From the NCBI GenBank assembly GCA_029449235.1, contig JANATG010000017.1, forward strand, positions 946,001 to 1,010,000: 64,000 nucleotides of DNA. Reading direction: 5' to 3'. Origin of the DNA: Linnemannia schmuckeri (lineage: Eukaryota; Mortierellomycota; Mortierellomycetes; Mortierellales; Mortierellaceae). The notes beneath the pieces are model-generated. The model worked only from the letters and a program-made list of their open reading frames with translations, did no database searches and was not told the DNA's origin. Shown piece after piece: positions 1-11,200 of the stretch. A program made the position numbers and the translations under genes. Numbering within the stretch: position 1 is the stretch's first letter; the number at the start of each line of letters is the position of its first letter.

Positions 1-1614
1 GATAAGTGTCACCGCTGGCTTGCTGTTGGATCAGTTATTTATGAGGGTAGGAACAAATGTTAGCTAAATGGCCTATATTGTACGACATTTACGAAAAAAG
101 TAATAAACATAACAGCAAAGGAAAGTGGATTCCTGGTACGTACTTTCTGGCAGCGCCTCTAAGTTTGATGTTGCAATCCTGAGCCCTGACAAACTGGATC
201 TGCGCCTGCTGAGTCAACACTCCACGATATCCATCGCGACTCGCTATATATGAATTAAGAGAAAGATGTGAGTATGTGGAAGTGTTGGTGTCGGTGATCT
301 CGTATTTGCTCCCAGAACTTTATTCCTGTGAGACCGACAATTCCTAGGTCGTGAAACTTACGGAGTTCCTCCCCATCGGGACCGCGGTTGCCGTTCATGA
401 GGGCCTCTGAGCTGACGAGCTGAACCAGTTTGGGGACCAAGATCAGACGAGTGTCCTGAAAGTCGAGTACCAACGCCTGATCGACCGCCAACACTTGGTT
501 GTTAAACACCTATTTGTATAAAAAGAAGGGGTTGAGAAAGGGGTGAGCTCTGTGAGTTCACATAGAAGAATGATCCTCTACAACTTTTCCCTCTACCTTT
601 TCTCAGTCTCTCTTATCTCCTGCCCAGTGTCGTTTTCCAGAGAAAAAGTTGAGTGAATCCACCTAGAAGCATGCTTCGCTATAACTCATTTCGCCTTGTT
701 CTTCCCCTTTGCTCTTCTACTCTCCCCTGCCAGCGTTGTTTTCCAGAAGAAAAAAGAATCAAGAAACGTACAGTGATAAAGTGACGAGCCATTTCCTTGG
801 CATCGAACTCTGCCCGGATCTCGTTATTCTTGACGAACAACGAAACCTAAATGCCATTGAATGATGACGTGTGGAAATAGATAACATAAAAAAGTTAATA
901 CATAGCCTTTTTGATTCACATCCTCACGTTGCTCTTGTTATTCACAGCCGTAAATAAAGCAGCGCATATGTTACCTCGATCTCGACGTTGGAGAGGTAGA
1001 CCATGGGTCCGTCGTTGGAGGGGTCCCAGGGTGCGACGTCGATTTCCTTGTTGAGTCCAACGTTGATCCACTTGCGCTGTAGGTTGCTGAATCCCAGGCA
1101 TGACTCCTGCACTGCGTTATCTGGCCTATTCATTACATAGATCAAACAATAACGAGGTGTTGTTGTTAGTTGAAAGAACAGTCAGCCCTGGAGAGAGCAA
1201 CAAAAACGAGTAAGTGTACGCGTACTGGATAGAGAAGACATATTGGTGCTCGACGAGGACATAACGGGTATGAGGAGGAAACTCATGAGGGCTAGAAGCA
1301 ACACGGTTGGTGAGCGCAAAGGACTCGTTGGGAGACTTGATGGCCCTCATCCTCCTCGAGGGTTGGGGCTGGAATGCAGGAGCAGCATTCTGTTGGTAAT
1401 GTTGTTGACGAGGGGCAGGCTGGCCATAGGTGTTCTGGTTAGAGTAGTTTGACTGTTGGGAGGAAGGAGGAGGAGTGTTGTAAGAGGACTGAGGTTGGTA
1501 TCCTCCGCCAGCGACGTTGGAGGCTGGGTGTGGGGGACGTGGGGGCATTCTTGGTCCGCCTGCTGCTGGGTTGGGCGACGTGTTGTAGCCGCGGTCGTTG
1601 GGGTAGTTGCTCAT
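1..1614 (-). CDS. SEC18: Vesicle-fusing ATPase Sec18/NSF, 5' (N-terminal) part, incomplete at the left edge
   Basis: Sec18/NSF is the cytosolic AAA ATPase that, with alpha-SNAP (Sec17), disassembles SNARE complexes after membrane fusion. Proposed exons on the minus strand: 1226-1614, 975-1125, 772-846, 362-509, 144-243 and from 22 off the edge. All introns have GT-AG ends and keep the frame; a donor GTAAGT lies at 361 and the last visible acceptor follows a GCTAAC branch site. The joined product matches the NSF N-domain: SPNESFALTNRV, then GFSNLQRKW, FVKNNEIRAEFDAKEM and LTQQAQIQFVRA. Both AAA ATPase domains (Walker A/B) lie outside the window. Unlike animal NSF, the N-domain is preceded by about 90 residues rich in Pro, Gln, Asn and Ser, probably disordered. 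The start is the ATG at 1614, which opens MSNYPNDRGY. Family call is firm; the small exons are by eye. Confidence 0.88.
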
Positions 1615-2518
1615 CTTCTGTGTGCCGCCCTTGTTCTGTTAGTTGTGTTGATGATGAGTCTGTTGTAGATGATGTAGTTATTCCTAGCGCCCTTGGGTTC
1701 CTGCGGTTTGGTTGACTGAGGGCAGTGATGAAGAAGAAGAACAAGGAAGAAGAGGATGATGATGAAAGGAAAGAAAGAAGAAAGAGGGAGACGTTCGACA
1801 AGGATGACTTTTGTCCGTCTGTTTGTCAGTTCATGCTCAGCCATTAAAGCCAGTCGTCCAAAAAGGCGACTCTCTCTCTCTGCCTCAATCGTGGCAAAAC
1901 GATAGTGTGGACACACAGTGGTCTAAGAAAAGATACCATGGATGAGGCAGTCCCAGCGAGAAGAATTATTGATCGCATTTGTAACAGCAATCGAAATTGG
2001 AAGGGGAGAGACATGAAGGGCAAAGTAGAAGGGGAACTGCTGTTCGGTTGAATGGCGATCAGCCTAGGAAGAACGGGAGATACGAAAATCCATCTTCATT
2101 CATGCTTCATCGATTCCAGATAAATCATCGACACAACTTGGCAAAAACCACATAAATGGTTAATTGCAACAGTACGCAAGGTAAACATCGCACGCCGTCC
2201 TTTTTTTATCTTTCTAATTTTTTTTTGTCAGACCATTGCCAGGAAAGGAAGAAAGAAAGGAGAGGGGCATTGGTTATATGCATGGCCTTTTTACATTAAA
2301 AACGTTTACTGGTGAGCCGGGGTTATCGACAATTGGAGGTAGTGTTCATCGGATCGAAATCCCAATATCAGGAAAGGATCCAGCGGCCGTGGAATTTATG
2401 AGATACAAAAAACGTATAAAAGTGCGACTTTCCCCGACTTCGTAACATTCAAAAATCTCCTATCACTCTCCTTCTAAAGCCAGTATCAAGCACAAGCACT
2501 CAATCCTATTTCAATATC
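1615..2518. other. Intergenic region between SEC18 and the first peptide precursor, with a TATA box
   Basis: No convincing gene. This is the shared upstream region of two divergent genes. A TATAAAA at 2415-2421 lies about 100 nt before the ATG at 2519 and is a good candidate core promoter for the peptide precursor. The stretch 1720-1900 next to SEC18 is purine-rich on the plus strand. Confidence 0.5.
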
Positions 2519-2914
2519 ATGAAGGCATCCACCATCGCTCTCCTCTTGGCCCTCGGTCCCATTATTGCCCTAGTCGTTCAAGCCGCACCCATCAAACAGC
2601 CGATCGACAAGCGCGATACCGAGTGGAGCTCTCCTATTGATATGAATAGTTCTGACATGCCCTGGGGCAAGCGTGACACCGAATGGAGCTCTCCTGCTGA
2701 CGACCATGCCGGCAGTACTGATGGCAATGATGGCATGGCTTGGGACAAGCGCGACACCGAGTGGAACTCCTCTAATGACATACATGCCTCTAACATGCCC
2801 TGGGGCAAGCGCGATGACCGATGGGACTCTGCTCCATCTGACCAGGGGGAGAAGCCAAGTCCAGGCGACACCGAATGGGGTTCTCCTGAAGATCTGCACC
2901 ACGTTGACATCTAA
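2519..2914 (+). CDS. Secreted multi-peptide precursor with Kex2 (KR) sites, copy 1
   Basis: A 131-residue protein. A signal peptide (about residues 1-22, hydrophobic core then QA/AP) is followed by four Lys-Arg sites at 31-32, 51-52, 77-78 and 97-98. Each KR is followed by Asp, and the segments begin DTEW-S/N-S and end in P/A-W-G/D just before the next KR. Predicted products are 18, 24, 18 and about 33 residues. Two segments end PWG-KR, which in animals is the signal for C-terminal amidation; here only the pattern is seen. A fifth DTEWGSPED copy near the C-terminus lacks a KR. The layout is that of fungal Kex2-processed repeat proteins, which include pheromone precursors and precursors of cyclic peptides. 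A TATA box lies about 100 nt upstream. A related gene follows at 4074. No modifying enzyme gene is adjacent. The function of the peptides is unknown. Confidence 0.8.
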   Translation: MKASTIALLLALGPIIALVVQAAPIKQPIDKRDTEWSSPIDMNSSDMPWGKRDTEWSSPADDHAGSTDGNDGMAWDKRDTEWNSSNDIHASNMPWGKRDDRWDSAPSDQGEKPSPGDTEWGSPEDLHHVDI

Positions 2915-4073
2915 CATGCTCCTCCTTAGTCGTTGTCTTCACCACCCTTGATTCATTCAAATACAACAACATTTTTCCATCTATGCCCGATTTTTTTAAT
3001 GACTATTTGCAGGGTGCAATCAAAACGACAATTTTGGGTCAGAAGACAAAAAAAAGCCAAGAGGAAGATACATACTCTAGACAAACCAGCGCAGTTCTCT
3101 ATCGTAATGCCAAATCACTACGCGCCGCACTTTTTTTATATGTTTTTTGTTTAAGTGATCGTTGTCACGCCTGTGCGGGATGTATGCCATTTGTGGTCAT
3201 CGCTCTCAACAAAGAAAGAACGGCGTTGAAAGGAATACATCTTTCTCAGTCAGGACGCGTTGTTCCCTTTGCGTCACATTGCTCTCACAGTCCAGTACTC
3301 TTGCATTTTTAGGAGACGATTCCATTTTTCACTGGATCGACCGATCATTGCAGTGTTTTTCGCCCTTGTTTAGGCATGACACTCTTCCCTTGGAATGTGG
3401 GAAGAACCTAAAATGCTCTCCATGTTTTTGCATGACAGGAGCTTTCTCGTGGGAACAAAGAAAGGCAAAAAAGGGAATGAACAGAAAACCCCGGAAGTTA
3501 CAATCATCGGACATTAACGAGCTAAGGAAAAAGGTAATCACCTCAGTCAGCACTTCGATCTCTTCCTAGTCTCTATGTCTAGTTATAGGCATCTTTTTTT
3601 GCGTCAAGCGGCTCATTTTTGTTGTTGTTTAATAATGTAAGCGGATGAGAGATGGGAAAAATTAACGTTTCGACCCTTGAACACGCCGTCCTTGCATATT
3701 TGTTGACAGTTGATGTGCGTGTATGATAAATTCTCAGCAGAAAAGCGCCTTGGTTTTTTTTTTCCCTTGTCCCATTTGCTGACACACGCAGTGCCATTGG
3801 GCTCACAATCCCCACATGCACTACTTACACCGTTTGCATTTACCGAATCAGGGCCTTCTATTCCGTTCGGTTTTCTCTCGAGCTGCAAGCTCTTTTATTT
3901 TTTTTTTTTCCGTTGCGATCTTTCTGAAGAAATGATTGAACCGATAGAACTGTAACGTAAAAACAAACACCTAACCTTTTTTCTTTCATATCCACCAACA
4001 CGCCTATAAATATGGGTACCTTTTCTTTCCTCTTTAAACACTACTCCAACATCGAACCCTACAACATAAAATA
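2915..4073. other. Intergenic region between the two peptide precursors, with a TATA box for the second
   Basis: No supported gene; the short open frames here have no recognisable content. A TATAAA at 4005-4010 lies about 65 nt before the ATG at 4074. Runs of T occur around 3755 and 3898. Confidence 0.5.
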
Positions 4074-4517
4074 ATGAAACTCGCTACTGCCATTTTTGCC
4101 CTGGCCTGCGCCCTCACCACACAAGCAGCACCCATCACCTTGGTGTCAGAGCCTGTTGCCGCTTCCAGCCCTCAAAATCTGTCACCCCGTGACATGGGAT
4201 GGCAAAGTGCTCCATCCGAACCAGCGCAAGATGTCAACGAGAACAACCCATGGGACAAGCGCGACATGGGCTGGCAGTCTATTCCCTCTACTCCCCAAGA
4301 AGTCCAGAACGATCCCTGGGACAAGCGCAATTTGGACTGGCAAGATGCTCCTCCCTCTGAGCCGGCGCAAGGAGTGAAGAATAATAACCCGTGGGACAAG
4401 CGTGATATGGGCTGGCAGGCTGTTCCATCGAATCCTCAAGAAGTCAAGAATAATCCGTGGGATGTCGTCAAGCCTGATACGAATCCTTGGGACAAGCGAG
4501 GTAATGATTCTGTGTAG
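4074..4517 (+). CDS. Secreted multi-peptide precursor with Kex2 (KR) sites, copy 2
   Basis: A 147-residue protein with a signal peptide (about residues 1-18, TTQA/AP), Lys-Arg sites at 62-63, 84-85, 109-110 and 141-142, and a single Arg at 39 preceding the first repeat. Each segment begins D-M-G-W-Q or N-L-D-W-Q, contains S-x-P, and ends N-x-P-W-D before KR. Predicted peptides are about 22-24 residues. Compared with the gene at 2519 it shares the signal-peptide style, an Asp-x-x-Trp start, a Pro-Trp end and KR spacing, so the two are diverged tandem duplicates. This copy always has Asp, not Gly, before KR, so it lacks the amidation-like pattern. It stops with TAG at 4515-4517. Role unknown; a signalling or antimicrobial peptide precursor is inference. 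Confidence 0.8.
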   Translation: MKLATAIFALACALTTQAAPITLVSEPVAASSPQNLSPRDMGWQSAPSEPAQDVNENNPWDKRDMGWQSIPSTPQEVQNDPWDKRNLDWQDAPPSEPAQGVKNNNPWDKRDMGWQAVPSNPQEVKNNPWDVVKPDTNPWDKRGNDSV

Positions 4518-5047
4518 GCGTATATCAATGCCTGGGGCTAACGTAGACGATGGCTTCGCTGAGGTAGATAGTTTTACCTTGAGCTTAGAATAACAAACGA
4601 ACCGACCCTTCTATGCAGATCGAGTGCATGTGTAACATATAATAAAAAAAGACACGCCTGAAAAATGTTTATGGATGAGATGTATGTTGGAGCTCACGAA
4701 TGCCGACAAGGGAATTACGCACGACTGAACACCGAACAAAAAACAAAAAAAAAGAAAGAGGCCGATATGCCGATTTATATAAAATTCTCTTTCCTTTCTG
4801 TCCCCTTGCTCGTATCCTTTTTTTGCATAGGGTATATGTCCAGGATGTGCTCGCATTGGAATTCTTTCGCCCTTCACTAGGTTCCTATCTAGTTGTAGCT
4901 GTCGTCTTCTCTTTTGTTTCTTTTCTGGCGGTCTGGTATGGTCCTTTTCTTAAAGAGATGGTCTTTACCCTAGCATTTTTAAGATAGCGCTCAACAGCAA
5001 GAGCTCATTTTATTAGGTGATATTACTCTTCCAATAAGCGATCTACA
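4518..5047. other. Intergenic, convergent 3' ends
   Basis: Lies between the plus-strand peptide precursor and the minus-strand orphan gene. An AATAAAA at 4640-4646 could be a polyadenylation signal. Nothing else is supported. Confidence 0.4.
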
Positions 5048-6103
5048 TCACAAATGACTTTTTGCTGAGGCGTCCTTGGAAACATAGGCACGGTTATTGA
5101 GAGTCAAGCATTCAAAATGTAGGACTAAATTCATTCCCTCAGATGAAGTAATTGTTCTCGTGACAACTCTCCTGTTCTGTATGACGAAGTCATCTGTTCC
5201 AAGCGATAGCATTGGCGCCTCGATCTTGACCTTGGTACTACATGTGCCGGAAAATTCATCGTAGTAGTCTTCTCCATCATCGTCGTCGCTAACTGTTCTC
5301 TTTTCTCCGATGCGACTCAACTGGTCATCGAGGCCAAAAGCTTGGGGAATCATGGTGCTGTTAGAGGGATGAACAGGACGCTGTCTTGGAGGTGGGAGCT
5401 GTTGCTTGCCCGGATAGAGAGTCGAGTACGACCTCTGGAAAGGCTCGTTCAAGAGACGTCCATGAGGGTTGATCATACCCTCGGCGTCAGTCACTCGGCC
5501 CTGTGTTGCTGGTTGGAAGGTCTCTACAGCAGTGTCAAAATGACCAGTAGGAGGGAGTAGACTTACAAGGGCTACAGGGGCCACAAGGCTAGCGGGGACT
5601 GCAGGTGGATCATCGACGAAGAGATGAACATGGATGAAAACATCGTCGTTCCCTACGAGAATCCTTTCGTTCCACCAGGCCGTCTCCAGATGTTCGCGGT
5701 AGTTCTCCTCGGTCACCTCGAGATAGATCTCGGGAGCAGAAGTATGCGAGGGTTTGAGGAACGGATTGGTGTCTGGAGGCCACTCATAGCGGCCTGGCAA
5801 CAGCAGGTCAAGGCAGTCTCGAATTGCACTGCAGAAATCCTCGAACGACTGAGTGTCTAGGCTGTGATTCCAAACGAGGGTTGGAGCAAGGTCCGAGCGT
5901 CCGACAGTCTTGTTGGGTCGGTTGATCTTTCTAAAGTGGAGGGTTAATCGAAACGTGGAGGGTAAGGAGATGGATGAAGGAGGGGAAGTTGTTGCTGCTC
6001 GACGACGGATCAATGGCTCTTCCTCTTCCTCTTCCTCGTCATCAGGAAAAGGGAAAAGAGTAGGGGAAGGGGGTTCAGGGGTAGGGGAGGCGGTGGGCAA
6101 CAT
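5048..6103 (-). CDS. Uncharacterised 351-residue protein
   Basis: I do not recognise this family. The frame is open without introns from the ATG at 6103 to 5048. The N-terminus (1-48) is Pro/Ser-rich with a run of about seven Glu. Residues about 50-165 look like a folded mixed alpha/beta domain (FRLTLHFRKINRP at its start, EIYLEVTEENYREHL later, ending in the hydrophobic VFIHVHLFVDD). The middle is low complexity, and an acidic stretch SDDDDGEDYYDEF precedes a C-terminal block with RRVVTRTITSSEGMNLVLHF. There is no signal peptide or membrane segment. A GTAAGT...TAG stretch inside the frame (43 nt) was tested as an intron, but its removal leads to an early stop. Codon pattern and length favour a real, lineage-restricted gene. 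Confidence 0.6.
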   Translation of the reverse strand: MLPTASPTPEPPSPTLFPFPDDEEEEEEEPLIRRRAATTSPPSSISLPSTFRLTLHFRKINRPNKTVGRSDLAPTLVWNHSLDTQSFEDFCSAIRDCLDLLLPGRYEWPPDTNPFLKPSHTSAPEIYLEVTEENYREHLETAWWNERILVGNDDVFIHVHLFVDDPPAVPASLVAPVALVSLLPPTGHFDTAVETFQPATQGRVTDAEGMINPHGRLLNEPFQRSYSTLYPGKQQLPPPRQRPVHPSNSTMIPQAFGLDDQLSRIGEKRTVSDDDDGEDYYDEFSGTCSTKVKIEAPMLSLGTDDFVIQNRRVVTRTITSSEGMNLVLHFECLTLNNRAYVSKDASAKSHL

Positions 6104-7530
6104 CTTGTTGAAGGCAATTAGAGAAAGATGTTGCGCTTCTTCATTTTTGAGCGAGTACCTTTTATTCTCCCTCCTTTACTGAAGGACTGCTACTTGGTGA
6201 GGAACGCTCTGTAACAACAAGCAAAACGCTCAGTGCATCATTATCTTTTGCTACATGCAACGCCAAACAAATAGCAAAAAGAAATAATGTATAGAGGACC
6301 GGAGCTATCAGTGCGCCATGAGGATTTGCCCTCTCTTGGTCGCAATTTTACTTTGCGAGCCAAATGTGGTTGTATCACACGTTCCGCTTCCCTTCTCATT
6401 TCATCTTCCTGTTGTTTGCCCCTTGCTTCAATTTTCCAAAGATACATGCATCCTCTCTTTCCTTCCATTTACTTTTGTTTGACCATTGGAGTCAACGAAC
6501 ATTTCAAAAGAGAAGAGGAGGAAGTGAGAAAAGAAAAGAATAAAAGACATGAAACTAAATTTTGCGAACGCACCATGTCATCTATTTTAATGTAAACAAT
6601 AGATTCATCTCCTCATCACGAACCATTTCATCCCTTTGTTTTTTTTTCTCTTCCTTTTACACGGGCTCTAAACGCGAGACAGTCAAACACAGACACAAAA
6701 GGTACTGCAGCATGCATAGAGAAACACTAGGGGTCGTGTTGGGAGATCTGCTCTGTCTTTTTCGCGCCCCTCTTTTTTTCATGACAGCACACCTTGCCGT
6801 GCGGCCAAACGCTGACAACCATCCGCAAGAACAAAAGAAATCTAAATTTGATTTTTATAGTCTTCCGTCTTACACGAGAAATAATATGAGAGTCATTGAG
6901 AAGGAGTGAAATATGCAAATGCCTTTTTGTTAAAACGACCATGAAGGAAAAAAAACGCTTGGTTGACGATGGAGACAAGCATGCAGGAGATATACCTGCG
7001 GAACTCAAGGTAGCCGGCGATCACTCTTCGTATCTCGGATAAGTGCAGGGGGTGGTCGGGACTGGCCGAGGGGGGATAAAAACATGATGTGTGCATGTCA
7101 AGGTGTGGTGATATTTGTTCTTGTCTTGGAAAAGGTCATCTTGCACATCCTTTCTTCAAATTCTGATCCTTAAGCATACAAAAGAACAAGAAAAAAAAAC
7201 CGGAGCGGTGAGGAGAGTGAAAAATCATTCTGCAACAAACCAATGGATTGTGATTATGCAATTATGGATCGTACGGTGAATTAAAGATACGCCACCAAAA
7301 TTTGCTTTGGAAAAAAGCTCTGACTTTGGTAGGCTGGGTGATAGATGGTGGTGGCGATGGTGTTTGATGATAGTGATGATGTCTGATGATAGTGGTTAGC
7401 TACTCACAACTGTCTGCTCTGATCGGACGACAACAGGGAAAGATACTGACTATAATAAAAAATTGACGAGATCATGAGATTGCAACTCTTTAGCTTCCTA
7501 TTTCACCAAGCAACAACCTCTCTCATCCTC
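6104..7530. other. Intergenic region, no supported gene
   Basis: AT-rich, with only short unrelated open frames on both strands. The segment 7355-7395 has short GATGATAGTG-type simple repeats. Nothing is recognised. Confidence 0.4.
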
Positions 7531-7540
7531 CCATCATCCA

Positions 7541-8287
7541 CTCTATCATGGAATAACCAACACTCGAGAACCTCATGGAGACTGGAATGTTATCCAGCAG
7601 CAGGCATACCACATCGCCGTTCTTCAAATCCATCCGCCTCACCAACTACACCCAGCCCCACAAGGACAAGGCCCGCTTGATAACGACGGACAGGAACATG
7701 AGGTACACGAAGGATTCCATGAGAGATAGGAGATGTTTGACGACGTCCTAGAGGAGATTGAGCAGGATCAGGAGATGGTGCAGAAGGCAGTTAAGGCGAT
7801 TGCAGGAGGCGTTTAGGGTGAGGATAGCGCGCTTGAGAGTGGAGAATATCAGGCTGAGGATGAGGAGGATGAAGCACAGAGATCCTCTGCTCGTTTTTGT
7901 GGACGAAGATTTCGACGAGACCATCGACTTCGCAGCTCGCTCGCACGACCAGCCTACACTCGCCGCGATCACCGCCGCCACCGCCACTGCCGTAGTCCGG
8001 ACGTACAGGACGCTCCCCGATTCGTTCAGATCTTCTTCGACAAATGGATGAATCGGAGTCAAACAATCCTCGGTATGGGGACTCGAGGTGGTCAGTGGTT
8101 ACCGTTTGGCACCGTCGTTTTTTTTCTACTCGCAAGATCAGCTTCTCTTGTGAGAAAAGCTCATGAGACGGTTCCTACTCCTGGTTCAGAGCGCTGGTAC
8201 CGACTCGATCGCCTCCCGAGCGAGGATGGCACAACCTGCATCGAGCAGGAGATTCGTGAGGCCGGAAGCTTCCCCAGGTATCTTTGA
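7541..8287 (+). pseudogene. Reading frame of about 245 codons broken by two TAG codons
   Basis: One frame stays open from about 7541 to the TGA at 8285-8287 except for TAG codons just before the ATG at 7733 and at 7814-7816. The content changes from His/Gln/Pro-rich to a Glu/Asp-rich helix-like part (DVLEEIEQDQEMVQKAV), an acidic part and an Arg-rich part. The family is not recognised. This is most simply a decayed gene; an undetected intron or a sequencing error could explain one stop but less easily two. No matching copy lies elsewhere in the window. Confidence 0.3.
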
Positions 8288-11200
8288 AACCTCAAGTAGC
8301 TTCTTTCCTCTCCCCTACTTTTGCTTTTTTTTGCCCACCGCCACCCACCTTCATAGCTTTAGTTTGCCCAAGTACTTTCATTTTCTCATTAAAATTGATG
8401 CGGAAAAGAGCCAGCTCTTAAGGATTCATACCGTTCGCATAGTACTGACATCACAACAAGCAAAGACTACCAAACAACGTATTATGTTTCGAGCTGTCGA
8501 TCAAAGTCTTTTATGAAGGCTGCTGAGGAAGACGATAAAGGAAGCACTTGGATGGTGAGTACCACGATCCGAACACAGCGCATAATGCTTGCCACCTTCA
8601 ATTTTGTGCGAACCTAACAAAATAACCACCAAAACGTCAGTGAGATTTTTGGCACACCAAGAGAAGCGATCAAAAAAATCAACTTTTGACTATACCGAAA
8701 AGTGATCTCACTCTGTTCGATAATTAAGCATTTGTTACCAATAGCGACCCACTCTTTTTTCTCTTTCTCTTTTGTTCATTAGTTCTTCGAATCTATGTGT
8801 TCTCATATAAAAATTTTTGCGAGAGGGTTTTTTGCTAATGAAAAAGACGGCATGCCTTTGTTAAAATAGCAAAACGCATGTAAGCATGCGCACAATGCTT
8901 TATTTGATATTCTGACCAATCACAACTACTTTTCTTATTGTCTAGATTTATTACACTTCCCCTTTTCTCTTGCATTCACGGTAACACTGACGCGTCTCTT
9001 CACTGCGCGCTTCTTAGTTCCTCAGCCAGCAAAAAACCATGCCTTCGCCTCATTCTTCACCAGCTCACTCACACACTTACCCTTTTCCACACAAAACACA
9101 TACACATTCAGTTACCTCGTCCAGATTTTGGCAGCTGGTGGAAGCGAGATTAAGTCGGCTGATTCCTCCTTCAAGGGATTGCGCGATGAGGAAGATGAGT
9201 TGCGGGTTTGTGGTACCCCTTTGGGCTGATTGTGACATGGTTGACATGGCTGAGCGGAAGGGAGGGGAGTGTATGTTGCAGAGATGATCCCCATTTACTG
9301 ATGTCGAGTATATTGCTGTGGGCGACGAATGGAAGAAAAAGCAGAAGGAAAAGAAAAAGGATCGGGGTAAGTCCCGTCCTATCCCTCTCTTCACGGAGCG
9401 AAACCCCACTTAGTACTTAGCAGGGGGTCTGGAAAAAATTGTATCTATCGCTTGCTGTTACTATGTCCTTTTTCCATATAAGGAAATGTTGCAATGTCAT
9501 ATTCCACGTGACCACTTACTGCTGCGTTTGGCTCGTCTAAGCCACCACTTAGATACTCTTGCTAGGATCTCGTAGGAGGTCGTGCTCACATACGGCGCCG
9601 ACCTCCATCTATCTTAGGTAGTTACCATCGCTCTCAAGTAGCTACCAACGCTCTCAGCCCATTCCTGATCCTCCATAGATATGACTCTTAGCATAGACGA
9701 TCTCTCCCCCAACTCCCGATCCCCTATAAGATAGCTAGCTTAGCCCTAGACAGTTCCTCCCTTCTTTTATTCCTTTTCTCTCATAAAGTTGTCCTCATCA
9801 TATCTGTCTCCTTTTGGAATGTCTTTCCTGTATTGGATGTTCATCTTTCTCTGTATTATCTTCACACTTGTCCTTCTCGAACTCTACCTCAACAACTCCA
9901 TTTCCCCTCTTTGTTTCGTCATTCTGCCCCTTAACAGTCCTCCCACAGCCTTCTCATCCCAACATTACGCGCCCGACGACATTTCCCTATATGGAAAATA
10001 AGGCTCTGTAATAGCGAGCGATACAAATACAAGTGGATGGGGGATGAAGAGAAGGAGAGGGGAAAGAGAAAAACAAAGGGGGAGAGAGAGAATCAGAGAA
10101 TAAGAGAAGGAGACAAGGAAGGAAAAAGGATAGGAGAACAAGGAGAAGAAGGAGAGTGAGTGTGCGAAGGTGGAGACTAAAAACGTGGACGCAAGAGATG
10201 GTGCGTGTGTATGTTTTTTTGAACAATTGATTAGTAATAAGCAAAGACCGCCACCCCTCTCACTTAGGAGACCATCGACTTTTAACAAAAGCTTTCATGA
10301 GAAAAAGAACGTGGCGTGTTTTTTATACGCGCCACAGGCACCCTAAACCGGCGGTTGCCTTCATATGTGTGAACTCATTAGAATACACATGAGTGTGGCC
10401 AGTACTCAGAGTACACTAACGATTTGCATCACGCATATGTTATGTAGCCCTCAATCCCATTCTCCCTCGGTCCCATAGGTATCCCTCGATCCCATAGGTA
10501 TCCCTCGATCCCATAGGTATCCCTCGATCCCATAGGTATCCCTCGATCCCATAGTGTGTGAGAATTCATGATGTTACACACAGAGATGAATGGAATCTAT
10601 ACAAACTTGTCCATTCTCTCCCAGGAATCCCTGCACATTGATATATGGCTTTTTTGAACGTCTTTCACACGTTTGCGAAGCCCGGTGCATACACAGGAAT
10701 CTTGGGCCTAAAGGCCCGCCACTCCTGCGCGCGTGCCAGGAATTCTAAGACATGTGTAGTCCATAAATGCCATGTAATGTGCGTGTCTTCCAAAGGGCGA
10801 AATACAATAGAAAAGAGTGTTTCCAAACCCAACCGTGTATTCCTCCAAGAAATTCTCACACAATCAATGAGCATCTTCGGGTCGACTTTTATTCACGAGG
10901 AGGTTTTTGATCATTATTTATGGGATTATTTTTCATTATTTTAATTCAATTATCACCTCTTCTTAGACGGTTCGATGGAGACGCGTTTTTCTATGGAAAT
11001 TATGAAAAACGGTCACTGGTACGCCCTGTCAAAGGCAAGAGGACCCCTCCCTATGGTTTCTTTGTTATCGTGTTAAGGTTACGTGAAGAGGGAGCGAGGG
11101 AGAAGGAGACTTTTCACCCAAAGGAAAATTAGGCCGACTGACGACCAACCAACAGAGGCCGATCCCTCTTAGTCCAGGTACTACACCACTTTTCTTTACC

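Noticed and set aside
2519..4517. Peptide precursors as part of a ribosomal natural-product cluster (ustiloxin type)
   Set aside because: No UstYa-like, tyrosinase or methyltransferase gene lies within the visible neighbourhood; only the precursor layout is similar.
5537..5579. Mini-intron (GTAAGT ... TAG, 43 nt) in the orphan gene on the minus strand
   Set aside because: Removing it shifts the frame to an early stop, while the unspliced frame stays open.
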